A stretch of DNA of 64,000 bases from Quatrionicoccus australiensis (lineage in GTDB: Bacteria; Pseudomonadota; Gammaproteobacteria; Burkholderiales; Rhodocyclaceae), in assembly GCF_020510425.1 (NCBI RefSeq), contig NZ_JAHBAH010000001.1, positions 3,081,001 through 3,145,000 on the forward strand. The letters run 5' to 3'. Positions 17,364 through 26,738 of this stretch are shown in pieces. Both the position numbers and the translations under genes were made by a program. The notes beneath the pieces were generated by a model. That model saw only the letters and a program-made list of their open reading frames with translations, was not told the origin of the DNA and made no database searches. How positions within the stretch are numbered: the stretch's first letter is position 1; each line of letters begins with the position of its first letter.

Positions 17364-18826
17364 GCGGCGATGCGCGCAGCCGGTTCGATCCGGGTTTCCC
17401 AGTCGGCGACGCGGATCTTGAATTTCTCGAGGATCTGCCGGTGCAGGCTTTCGTATTCGCTTTGCATCCCGCATTGCCGGTAAAGATCGAGCAGCATCTT
17501 CCACGGCTCGATGTCGTCCGGCGAATTGTTGGCGATATATCTGGCCAGCGTTTCCATGGCGCCGCGCGCCCGGCCCGAGGCGAGCAACATCTCGACCAGT
17601 GCCAGTTCGGTATTGTTCTCGTCGAACGGCAACTCGGCGACGCCGATGTCCGGCACGGCCCGTTCTGTCGAAGGTTCCGGCTGGCGACTCGGGCTTTCGG
17701 GCAGCCCGCTCCGGTCGACCTGCACTTCCGGATGATAGCCGTTCATGATCAGCGGCATTTCCTTGGCTACCAGGCGTTCCCGGCGCCGGCCGAGGAGATG
17801 GGCGAGGAGGACGGCAATGCCGCCGCCGGCGAGCGCGCTGAACAGCAATTCCTGGCCGCCGTTGGCCTGCTTCTGGTTGGTTGGCGGCACTTGCTCGATC
17901 TGCTGCGCCAGTTGCAGGCGGTTTCTTTCAAGCAGGGCAGCATTGGTTTCATTGAGGGCGACATCAAGCTTGCTGACTTCGGCATGCAGGGTGTGCAGGG
18001 TCTGCTCCAGCTTGAGGATGCGTTCCTCGATCTGGCCCAGCGTTTCTCCCGTGGCGGACAAGGGATTGGGCACCGGGGCGGGCGGCGTTGTACTGACCAT
18101 GACCCGGTCGACCTTGGCCGCTGTGCGAGGGGCCTTGCTCCTGGCTGCGGCCTGGCGCGTCCGGGTTGCCGGCGCAGGCGGTATGGCGGTGAGTTCGGAC
18201 TTGGTGCGGCTTTCCGCCTGCGGCCGGCGTGGCGCGCGCAACAGAATGGCGGTGCCTTCCGGCAAGGCCTCGTCGCGCGCGATGCCCGGGTTGGCCCGGC
18301 GGAGAGCCGCCAGGCTGCGCGCCTGCTGGCGCGGGTTGCCGGCAGCGAGACTGGCGGCGATTTCGCGCAGGGTTTCACCTTCGCGGGCGAACCAGGTTTG
18401 TCCATCGGCCGGGCGTACCATGTCCACGGCATTGCTCACCAATTCGATTTCGCCGAATTGCGGCGGGTCGGGCATCAGGACGTAGGTGCGCTGGAGTTCC
18501 ATGCTGCAGCGTGCCTTGATCGCGAGCACGAAGGCCGGATCGGCAATCGGCTGGCGGCTGCGCAGGCTGAGGTGGTAGGTGCCGGCTTTGCGGACCAGAC
18601 TCAGGCTGGCAGTGGCCAGCACCGGCAGGCCGGGGGCATCGTCGCGGACCACGGCAAAGCATGTGGCATCCGGAATCTCGCCGTCTGCGGTGTGCAGGGG
18701 AATATCGGCCCGGAGGCTTTCCCCGAGCCGGGAATGCAAGGTGATTTCCCCCAACCCGATTGCGCTTGCTTCGCTGCTGCACAAGGCCAGCAAAATGGCC
18801 TGGAGCAGGATTTTTTCAGGAGTCAT
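17360..18826 (-). CDS. Short FimV-like protein
   Basis: FimV proteins bind peptidoglycan and organise polar structures such as type IV pili. This 488-residue version has a signal peptide (cleavage near ASA-IG), the diagnostic N-terminal segment GLGEITLHSRLGESLRADI, a LysM-like region near residues 145-190 (WFAREGETLREIAASLAAGN), a Pro/Ala/Lys-rich stretch, a coiled coil near 260-305, one membrane helix near 320-340 and the conserved C-terminal FimV helix bundle. It lacks the long acidic TPR region of full-length FimV, which usually exceeds 800 residues. ATG at 18826 is preferred for its AAGGGGCGG upstream. Confidence 0.82.
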   Translation of the reverse strand: MTPEKILLQAILLALCSSEASAIGLGEITLHSRLGESLRADIPLHTADGEIPDATCFAVVRDDAPGLPVLATASLSLVRKAGTYHLSLRSRQPIADPAFVLAIKARCSMELQRTYVLMPDPPQFGEIELVSNAVDMVRPADGQTWFAREGETLREIAASLAAGNPRQQARSLAALRRANPGIARDEALPEGTAILLRAPRRPQAESRTKSELTAIPPAPATRTRQAAARSKAPRTAAKVDRVMVSTTPPAPVPNPLSATGETLGQIEERILKLEQTLHTLHAEVSKLDVALNETNAALLERNRLQLAQQIEQVPPTNQKQANGGQELLFSALAGGGIAVLLAHLLGRRRERLVAKEMPLIMNGYHPEVQVDRSGLPESPSRQPEPSTERAVPDIGVAELPFDENNTELALVEMLLASGRARGAMETLARYIANNSPDDIEPWKMLLDLYRQCGMQSEYESLHRQILEKFKIRVADWETRIEPAARIAA

Positions 18827-18939
18827 GACCGCCCCTTTATTTTGTTTCTGCAAGTAAATCCTAGCAGGGGGCGGGGCGCGCCAGGCCGCGATTCGCGGGC
18901 CTGTTGCCGTGGATCAAGCGGCGGCGACTTTTTTCCTTG

Positions 18940-18973
18940 GGTGGAAATTATTCACCATTGAATAATTTCCACC
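18940..18973. repeat. Perfect 15-bp AT-rich palindrome upstream of fimV-like gene
   Basis: Arms GGTGGAAATTATTCA and TGAATAATTTCCACC flank the four-base loop CCAT. It lies between the unknown gene (ending 19013) and the FimV-like gene. On the minus strand it is not followed by a T-run, so it is not an ordinary intrinsic terminator. It may be an operator or an mRNA-end hairpin. Confidence 0.6.
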
Positions 18974-19012
18974 GGGGTTTGCCGTTGGCGGCGTGGCCGC
19001 CGGGCGCTCGGC

Positions 19013-19975
19013 TCAAACCGGCAGCGGCACCGGCATCAGCGGCACGCGGCCGGTGGCAAGGTAGGTTTCGCAGCGTTCGATGTGTTCGCGCGTGCTTTTC
19101 GGCATCGGCGTGCGGGCGCGCGTGATGTAGAACACCAGGTCGCGGCCGTTGCGCAGCAGTTGCAGGCCGTCGGTGATGCTGTGCAGCGGCTTGTTGTCGT
19201 CGACCGGGGCGAGCGGCGTGAAGTTGGCGAGGCGTTCGCCGGCGGTGACCAGTTCGGACCAGACTTCGAAAATGTCGCCGTCGGTGCGCAGGATCTCGGT
19301 TTTCAGCTTGGCGGCGCGGACGAAGTCGCGGATCGGCGCTTCGATGCCGGCAAATACCGGGATCTGGGCAAAGCAGGCAATCATTGCATTGGCGATCTTG
19401 TCGATATCGCGCAGGCTCTGGCCGATCTTGATGTAGCGGCTTTCGTAGAAATCCTCGAGCGGGATCGAGAAGGCGCGGAAGGGTTCGCCCCACAATTCGT
19501 CGATGCCTTCGTCGCCGCTGCGGTGGCGCACGCAGTGGCCGAGTTCCATGGCGCTCAGCAGACACTGGCCGCATTCGCGCATCAGGGCGTCGTCGCTGCG
19601 AATCTCGATGCCGCAGGATTGCAGTTCGACCAGTTTGCGGAAGATGTCGGTTGCCCGGTTGAACAAGGCGCCGGCCAGCATTGCTGCCTTGACCCGCTTC
19701 TTGGCCGGATCGGTTTCCGCCTCGTGGCTGGCGCGGGCCTCGGCGAGACGCGTGCCGGGAATGTTGAGGCCGTGTTCGGTGTGGTTGAAGAGGCGGCGGG
19801 TGAGCGCCTCGATCAGGCGTTTCTTGGCTTCCAGCGTATCGGCCGGGACCTCGTAGGTCTTGATCCAGTAACCGTCGTAGAGCACGCGTTCCTCGCCGTC
19901 GATCAGGCGGCGCGTGCCCTCCGGCGGGTTTTCTTCGGGCGTCTGACTGTGTTCCAGGTGATACACGTTGTTCAT
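19013..19975 (-). CDS. Conserved-looking hypothetical protein, 320 aa
   Basis: I do not recognise this family. The 320-residue protein has no signal peptide or membrane helix and appears mostly helical, with charged stretches such as PAKKRVKAAMLAGALFNRAT and a Cys-containing segment MRECGQCLLSAMELGHCVRH. The pattern of third-base GC is like that of neighbouring genes, and the product is free of low complexity, which supports a real gene. It lies downstream of modC on the same strand but 165 bp away, so it could be expressed separately. Function unknown. Confidence 0.7.
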   Translation of the reverse strand: MNNVYHLEHSQTPEENPPEGTRRLIDGEERVLYDGYWIKTYEVPADTLEAKKRLIEALTRRLFNHTEHGLNIPGTRLAEARASHEAETDPAKKRVKAAMLAGALFNRATDIFRKLVELQSCGIEIRSDDALMRECGQCLLSAMELGHCVRHRSGDEGIDELWGEPFRAFSIPLEDFYESRYIKIGQSLRDIDKIANAMIACFAQIPVFAGIEAPIRDFVRAAKLKTEILRTDGDIFEVWSELVTAGERLANFTPLAPVDDNKPLHSITDGLQLLRNGRDLVFYITRARTPMPKSTREHIERCETYLATGRVPLMPVPLPV

Positions 19976-20140
19976 GTTGGGTCGCTGTCGGTCAACGGAT
20001 TAGCCATCAAGCAATAAACATGCGCCTCGGGCTGCAAACCCAAATTGCTGAATTTGATGGAAAAATCGGCGTTTGGAAAAAGCTTCCGGGGTGAAACTCG
20101 CCTCTTTTCGGTGCGTGGAGCCCCCGCTTCGGGCGCCATT

Positions 20141-21220
20141 CTAACCGAGGAGTGCGACGGCTTTGATCTGGGCGCGCAGGTTTAGACCCGGCTGGATCGC
20201 CAGACGTTCCGCCGAACGTCGGGTAATGCGGGCGAGCAAGGGGGTGTTGCCGACATCGAGGCGGACCAGGACATGTCCCGGCGTCTCGGTGGGGGCCAGG
20301 TCGACGACGCTGGCCGCAACGCAGTTCAGGATGCTGCTTTGCACCTGCGGCAGCAGCGTCAGGCTGACGTCGCGGGCGTGGATGCGACAGCGCAGCGGCG
20401 TGCCGACAGCTTCATCGCGGCGTGAAACGTAGATTTCGCCACCGGCGAATTCGAGGCGGGTCAGGTCGTCGGCTTCGTGCTCGGCGACACGCGTCTGGAT
20501 GACGACGCCGGCATCGTCGGCAAAGGCTTCCGGCAGATCAAGACGGGCCAGCACGTCGTTGAGCGGGCCGCTCGCCACCGTGCGGCCCTGATCGAGCAGG
20601 ACGAGATGGTCGGCGAGGCGGGCCACTTCGTCCGGCGCGTGGCTGACATAGATGATCGGCAGCGCCAGTTCCTGGTGCAGGCGTTCGAGATAGGGCAGGA
20701 TTTCCTGCTTGCGTTTGAGATCGAGCGCGGCCAGCGGCTCGTCCATCAGCAGGATCTTGGGCGCGGCGAGGAGGGCGCGGGCGATCGCGACGCGCTGGCG
20801 TTCGCCGCCGGAGAGCTGGCCGGGCATGCGTTCGAGCAGGTGGCCGATGCCGAGCAGTTCGCTGACGGCGGGCAGGGCGAGGCCGCCCGTAGCGGTCGAC
20901 GCGCGTTTTTGCCCGAATTCCATGTTGCGGCGCACCGAGAGATGCGGGAACAGGCTGGCTTCCTGAAAAACGAAACCGAGGGCGCGCTGGTGCGGCGGCA
21001 CGAAATGGCCGCGCGCCTCGTCCTGCCAGACTTCGTCTCCGATCGCGAAATAGCCCTGCGGCGCGCGTTCGAGGCCGGCCATGGCGCGCAGGCAGGTCGT
21101 CTTGCCCGAGCCGGAGTGGCCGAACAGGGCGCTGACGCCGCTGCCCGGCAGGCAGAGATCGACGTCGAGCACGAAATCCTGGCGGTCGACATGAAAACGG
21201 GCCGTGATTTCGCCGCTCAC
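20141..21220 (-). CDS. modC: Molybdate ABC transporter ATP-binding protein ModC
   Basis: ModC is the cytoplasmic ATPase that powers molybdate import. The 359-residue protein has Walker A GHSGSGKT, signature [16 protein letters not shown], Walker [13 protein letters not shown] and the H-loop [12 protein letters not shown]. The C-terminal 110 residues form a Mop/TOBE-like oxyanion-binding domain ([16 protein letters not shown]). Its ATG overlaps the stop of modB (ATGA). It ends the mod operon, and an unrelated unknown gene follows. Confidence 0.96.
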   Translation of the reverse strand: MSGEITARFHVDRQDFVLDVDLCLPGSGVSALFGHSGSGKTTCLRAMAGLERAPQGYFAIGDEVWQDEARGHFVPPHQRALGFVFQEASLFPHLSVRRNMEFGQKRASTATGGLALPAVSELLGIGHLLERMPGQLSGGERQRVAIARALLAAPKILLMDEPLAALDLKRKQEILPYLERLHQELALPIIYVSHAPDEVARLADHLVLLDQGRTVASGPLNDVLARLDLPEAFADDAGVVIQTRVAEHEADDLTRLEFAGGEIYVSRRDEAVGTPLRCRIHARDVSLTLLPQVQSSILNCVAASVVDLAPTETPGHVLVRLDVGNTPLLARITRRSAERLAIQPGLNLRAQIKAVALLG

Positions 21221-21891
21221 AGGGCTTTCCTCCGTGCCGGGTTGAAGGTGTACAGGCCGAGCAGGACCATGAAACTGAACAACACCATGCCGCCGGCCAG
21301 CCAGTGCGCCTGGGTATATTCCATGGCTTCGACGTGATCGTAGATCAGTACCGAGACGACGCGCGTCTTGTCGGGAATGTTGCCGCCTATCATCAGCACG
21401 ATGCCGAATTCGCCGACCGTATGGGCAAAGCCGAGGATGGCGCCGGACAGGAAGCCGGGTTTGGCGAGCGGTACGGCGACCGACCAGAAGGCATCCCAGG
21501 GGCTGGCGCGCAGCGTCGCGGCTACTTCGAGCGGACGCTCGCCGATGGCCTCGAAAGCGTTCTGGATCGGCTGCACGACAAAGGGCAGCGAATAGAAAAC
21601 GGAGGCGATGACCAGGCCGGGGAAGGTGAAGGGCAAGAGGCCGAGGCCGAGCTTTTCAGTCAATTGGCCGAGTGGACCGTGCGGCCCCATGACGACCAGC
21701 ATGTAGAAGCCGAGCACGGTGGGCGGCAGGACCAGCGGCAGCGCGACGACGGCGCCGACAATGCCCTTGAACATCGAGCGGGTGCGCGCCAGCCACCAGG
21801 CGATTGGTGTGCCGATGACGAGCAGCAGCGCGGTGACGGTCGTCGCCAGTTTAAGCGTCAGCCAGATGGCGGCGAGGTCGGATGTTTCCAT
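21217..21891 (-). CDS. modB: Molybdate ABC transporter permease ModB
   Basis: ModB is the membrane channel of the molybdate importer and works as a dimer. The 224-residue protein has about five membrane helices, the family segment [16 protein letters not shown], and the ATPase-contacting EAA loop [22 protein letters not shown], followed by [19 protein letters not shown]. It starts 13 bp after the NifX-like gene and overlaps modC by four bases. Confidence 0.96.
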   Translation of the reverse strand: METSDLAAIWLTLKLATTVTALLLVIGTPIAWWLARTRSMFKGIVGAVVALPLVLPPTVLGFYMLVVMGPHGPLGQLTEKLGLGLLPFTFPGLVIASVFYSLPFVVQPIQNAFEAIGERPLEVAATLRASPWDAFWSVAVPLAKPGFLSGAILGFAHTVGEFGIVLMIGGNIPDKTRVVSVLIYDHVEAMEYTQAHWLAGGMVLFSFMVLLGLYTFNPARRKAL

Positions 21892-21904
21892 GTTCAGTCA
21901 GGCT

Positions 21905-22297
21905 TCAATGTCGGGAAAACAGGTCGCGCACCTTGCACAGCGTGGTGGTGATGTCGAAGCGCGTATCGGGCAGGGCTTCGCCGGCCAGGATGCGGCTGAT
22001 CGCCATGGTCGGGTCTTCTTCGCCGGTGAGCAGGACTTCGGTGCCGCGCAGCTTCATGTGGCGGATGAAACCGTCGCCGGCACTGGCCGCGACGACGATG
22101 TCGACGCCATCAAGCGGGTGCGGCTCCTTGTCTTCGAAGCTGTGCAGGATCTGCTCCTTGTTCAGTTCGATGAACTGCGGTGCAGGCAGCAACTGGCTGG
22201 AGCGATGTTCGGTCAGGTCATAGAGGAGCCATTGCCGGGCTTGCCCGGCGTGACCGCTGACTTTGCTGAAATCCTTGGTGGCGATGGCGATTTTCAT
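21905..22297 (-). CDS. NifX/NafY-family cofactor-binding protein within the mod operon
   Basis: A 130-residue protein of the dinitrogenase iron-molybdenum cofactor family, beginning MKIAIATKDFSKVSGHAGQA with the usual His-Gly binding site, and VDIVVAASAGDGFIRHMKLR. Relatives NifX and NafY bind NifB-co, VK-cluster or FeMo-co. Its position between modD and modB is unusual and suggests it links molybdate import to cofactor assembly. CGAGG lies about 10 bases before the ATG at 22297. An open frame extends upstream to 22627 but overlaps modD and lacks the family's features. Confidence 0.85.
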   Translation of the reverse strand: MKIAIATKDFSKVSGHAGQARQWLLYDLTEHRSSQLLPAPQFIELNKEQILHSFEDKEPHPLDGVDIVVAASAGDGFIRHMKLRGTEVLLTGEEDPTMAISRILAGEALPDTRFDITTTLCKVRDLFSRH

Positions 22298-22326
22298 GGA
22301 TGAGGCCTCGACAGTTCGGTGGGCGG

Positions 22327-22354
22327 GGTCGCTACGCAGTGCATGGTAGCGACC
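22327..22354. repeat. 9-bp inverted repeat in the modD to nifX-like spacer
   Basis: GGTCGCTAC and GTAGCGACC are separated by 10 bases in the 143-bp gap between modD and the NifX-like gene. It may be an attenuating or stabilising mRNA hairpin that changes expression of the downstream modBC genes. No T-run follows. Confidence 0.5.
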
Positions 22355-22440
22355 GGAACATGCGCATGATAGCGAAGCTGTCGGGCGGCGTCCGGAAGGA
22401 AATGCGGTTGGGCTTGGCGCATGGGTGGGCGTCTCGCGCC

Positions 22441-23283
22441 TCAGGCGAGTGGCGTGATGCTGACCGCGACATCGCGCGGTGCGGCGAAATAGGGCGCGCT
22501 GCTGACCAGGATCAGCGCACCGGTCTGCACGTAGGCCGCGGCATTGCCGGCATTGACACCGCCGGCGGCAGCCAGGCGGGTGGCGGGAATCTGCCGGTGC
22601 AGGCGGTCGACCGCTGCCGGCGACCATTTTTCCAATTGCAGGATGTCGGCGCCGGCGGCGGCCCAGTCCAGCGCTTCGGCTTCACTGGCGACCTCGACGA
22701 CGAGGGCGCGCTCCGGCCATTGCCGGCGCAGGCGGGCGAGGCTCTCGGCGGGCGCTTCGGCGCCGAGAAAGGCGCGGTGTTCGGCAAAGACGAGCAGGGT
22801 TTCGGAAAGGCTCAGGCGATGCGGGCTGGCGCCGGCGCAGAGCACGGCTTTCATCGCCGCCTGCTTGGTGCCGGGGAAATTCTTGCGCGTGCACACGACG
22901 CTGGCCGCCGGGTCGGCCTGGCGGGCGGCGGTGACGATGTCGGCGGCGCTGGTGGCGATACCGGACAGGTATTCCATCAGTGTCTGCGCTGTTTTCCAGA
23001 CGAGGTGCAGGGCGGCGGCATCGCCTTCAAGCGTCAGGATTTCCGCCCCGGCCGGCAGGCGCGTGCCACTGGCGACGACCGCGCCAACGGCCTGCAATCC
23101 GCGCAGTTCGCCCAGACGCTGCGCCTCTTCGCTGCCGCAGACGACCATGTCGTAACGGGCGCGAAAAACCATCTTTCCGGGCAGTTGACCGATGGCCAGA
23201 GCGTGCGTGGTGGCATCGCCGCAGGGCGCATCGTCGTGCAGCAGTTGTTCGAGCTGGCTGTCGGGCAGGCGGAAGGGGCTCAT
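22441..23283 (-). CDS. modD: ModD, nicotinate-nucleotide pyrophosphorylase-like molybdenum protein
   Basis: ModD is a QPRTase-fold protein found only with molybdate or related uptake genes; its reaction is unknown. The 280-residue protein shows the fold's core segments VWKTAQTLMEYLSGIATSAADIV, CTRKNFPGTKQAAMKAVL and ADILQLEKWSPAAVDRLHRQ, and ends with a Gly-rich barrel segment, AAAGGVNAGNAAAYV. Lys and Arg residues in TRKNFPGTK match the phosphate-binding site. It follows modA by 14 bp. Confidence 0.9.
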   Translation of the reverse strand: MSPFRLPDSQLEQLLHDDAPCGDATTHALAIGQLPGKMVFRARYDMVVCGSEEAQRLGELRGLQAVGAVVASGTRLPAGAEILTLEGDAAALHLVWKTAQTLMEYLSGIATSAADIVTAARQADPAASVVCTRKNFPGTKQAAMKAVLCAGASPHRLSLSETLLVFAEHRAFLGAEAPAESLARLRRQWPERALVVEVASEAEALDWAAAGADILQLEKWSPAAVDRLHRQIPATRLAAAGGVNAGNAAAYVQTGALILVSSAPYFAAPRDVAVSITPLA

Positions 23284-23297
23284 CGGCGAGGTTTCTT

Positions 23298-25077
<1,780 letters not shown>

Positions 25078-25101
25078 GATTTCGTGATTTCGTGATTTCG
25101 T
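25078..25101. repeat. Three tandem octamers in the modE 5' leader
   Basis: GATTTCGT occurs three times in a row on the plus strand, directly before the modE start codon read on the minus strand. It occupies the position of a ribosome-binding site. Slippage could change spacing between modE and its promoter. Confidence 0.85.
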
Positions 25102-25114
25102 TGTCTATATAACG
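25100..25114. promoter_or_regulatory. ModE-like half-site upstream of modE
   Basis: The 15-mer GTTGTCTATATAACG occurs here and again at 29858-29872. Read on the other strand it begins CGTTATAT, the left half of known ModE operators; the right half here is poor. Its position in the modE leader suggests autoregulation by ModE. Confidence 0.5.
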
Positions 25115-25212
25115 GTTACTATAACTCAAGTCCATTTACTGAAAATACCGGCTGCGCTATGGTTGTATTCGTGTAACGCTAGCGCCTACAGTGTCGATAA
25201 CCCGACAATATT

Positions 25213-25236
25213 CGTTGAGTTATTTTGTATATAGCG
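25213..25236. promoter_or_regulatory. ModE-like operator upstream of the molbindin gene
   Basis: A 24-bp stretch starts CGTT and ends GTATATAGCG, so the reverse strand begins CGCTATATA, the classical ModE half-site, with the expected overall length. It lies 40 bp before the molbindin ATG, in the likely promoter zone. Confidence 0.55.
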
Positions 25237-25276
25237 AAAATCGGGCCAGTCGGATCAACTTATTCAGGAGAGCAGC

Positions 25277-25705
25277 ATGAGTGTCAGCGCCCGCAATGTA
25301 TTCAAAGGAAAAATCACAGCCCTGGTCGATGGTGCGGTCAATGCCGAAGTCGAACTGACGACGGAAGGCGGCGACAAAATTGTCGCAATCGTGACGGAAG
25401 GCAGCGTCGAGTCGCTTGGTCTGGCGGTCGGCAAGGAAGTGGTCGCCTACGTCAAGGCACCCTGGGTGATGCTGCTGGCCGGTGTCGAGCAGATCAAATT
25501 CTCGGCCCGCAACCAGTTGACCGGTACGGTCAGCACGCTCCAGAAAGGTGCGGTGAACACCGAAGTGGGCATCAAACTGGCCGGCGGGACGACGGTCTAT
25601 GCCGTGGTGACCAACGAAGCCGTGCTCGAACTCGGTCTCAGGGAAGGTGTCGCCGCTTCTGCCTTGATCAAGGCCAGTCACGTCATTCTTGGCGTGCCCG
25701 CCTGA
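25277..25705 (+). CDS. Molbindin (two Mop domains), molybdate storage
   Basis: Molbindins bind molybdate and store it in the cytoplasm or buffer its level for cofactor synthesis. The 142-residue protein is a duplication of Mop domains, one starting SARNVFKGKITALVDGAVNA and the other SARNQLTGTVSTLQKGAVNT, each about 70 residues and carrying the conserved Lys-Gly-Ala-Val-Asn oxyanion site. This equals a ModG-type protein. ATG at 25277 follows CAGGAGAGC. It is divergent from modE, with a ModE-like palindrome in the shared region, and ends in a strong terminator. Confidence 0.93.
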   Translation: MSVSARNVFKGKITALVDGAVNAEVELTTEGGDKIVAIVTEGSVESLGLAVGKEVVAYVKAPWVMLLAGVEQIKFSARNQLTGTVSTLQKGAVNTEVGIKLAGGTTVYAVVTNEAVLELGLREGVAASALIKASHVILGVPA

Positions 25706-25736
25706 AACTCGGCAGCGCTATGCACCAGGCGGCCAC

Positions 25737-25759
25737 GGGCCGCCTTTTTTGTGCCGGCT
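25737..25759 (+). terminator. Intrinsic terminator after molbindin
   Basis: A GGCGGC / GCCGCC stem with a five-base loop is followed by TTTTTT, 31 bp after the stop codon. It separates molbindin from the next binding-protein gene. Confidence 0.88.
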
Positions 25760-25872
25760 TTAAGTGCTGGCCGGATTGCCCGGAGAGTGCCAGAATCGCA
25801 GGCAAGAACACGCCGTCGAGTTTGGACGGGGAGCGTCAGGCCGGGGGCTGACGCCAACTTCCGGGAGTGATC

Positions 25873-26733
25873 ATGATTGCAGTACTGGAACGAATCGGGC
25901 GCAGCGGCAAGGGACTCGGCCTGGTCCTCGCGTTGTGCCTGCTGCCGGTCTGGGCGGTGCAGGCGGACAGCGGCAAGAGTTTTACCCTGGGCGTCGTTCC
26001 CCAGTTCGAGCAGCGCAAGGTCTTTTCGATCTGGAAGCCGATTGCCGATGAACTGAGCCGGCGCACCGGACTCGATATTCGTCTTGCCGTGACCCTGACT
26101 GTGCCGGAGTTCGAAGCCGGCCTGGAAAAGGGGAATTTCGACTTCGTCTATGCCAATCCGTATCACATCCTGCGCAGCAGCGACGTGCAGGGCTACATCC
26201 CGCTGGTGCGCGACCGCGAGCCCTTGCGTGGCATTCTTGTCGTGCGTCGCGACAGCCCGGTGCAAAAGGTCGAGGATCTGGCCGGACGAACGCTGGCGGT
26301 GCCCTCGCCGAATGCGCTGGGGGCCAGCCTGTTGCTGCAGGCGGATCTGAACCGCCTGTTCAATACGACGATGAATGTGGTCAATGTGCAAACCCATAGT
26401 TCGGTTTATCTCAATGTGCTGAACGGCCTGACCGATGCCGGCGGCGGTGTCGAAAAAACGCTTTCCGAGCAGGAGGCCGGGATTCGCGGCGGTTTGCGCG
26501 TGCTCTACACGACGCGCGCCATGCCTTCGCACCCGGTGGCGGCGCATCCGCGCATTCCGGCCGAAGTGCGCGAGCGGCTGCGCAAGGCCATTCTCGAGAT
26601 GGCAGCAACGCCGGCCGGCAAGGCGTTGTGGGAAGAGGTGCCGATGCGTGCGCCGGTCACGACTTCACTCGATGATTTTCTCGTCATGCGCAAGTGGGGC
26701 CTTGAAACCTATTGGGTTCCGGCCCGGAAATAA
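25873..26733 (+). CDS. PhnD-type periplasmic binding protein paired with hybrid kinase
   Basis: A 286-residue binding protein of the phosphate/phosphite/phosphonate family (PhnD-like, PF12974 type). It has a signal peptide ending near VQA-DSG, then [35 protein letters not shown] and [23 protein letters not shown] at 25873 is taken because GGGAG lies five bases upstream. No permease or ATPase follows; the next gene, 5 bp on, is a hybrid kinase. In the arsenite system AioX-AioS the binding protein of this family presents an oxyanion to a kinase, a likely model. Its neighbourhood, beside the molbindin and mod genes, suggests an oxyanion ligand. Confidence 0.86.
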   Translation: MIAVLERIGRSGKGLGLVLALCLLPVWAVQADSGKSFTLGVVPQFEQRKVFSIWKPIADELSRRTGLDIRLAVTLTVPEFEAGLEKGNFDFVYANPYHILRSSDVQGYIPLVRDREPLRGILVVRRDSPVQKVEDLAGRTLAVPSPNALGASLLLQADLNRLFNTTMNVVNVQTHSSVYLNVLNGLTDAGGGVEKTLSEQEAGIRGGLRVLYTTRAMPSHPVAAHPRIPAEVRERLRKAILEMAATPAGKALWEEVPMRAPVTTSLDDFLVMRKWGLETYWVPARK

Positions 26734-26738
26734 ACACC

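Noticed and set aside
21905..22627. Upstream extension of the NifX-like gene to about 240 residues.
   Set aside because: The added part overlaps modD, is Arg/Pro/Cys-rich, and the family start MKIAIATKDF coincides with ATG 22297.
25873..26733. Considered as a second ModA.
   Set aside because: Motifs and length fit the PhnD fold and not ModA; the nearby modA is complete.
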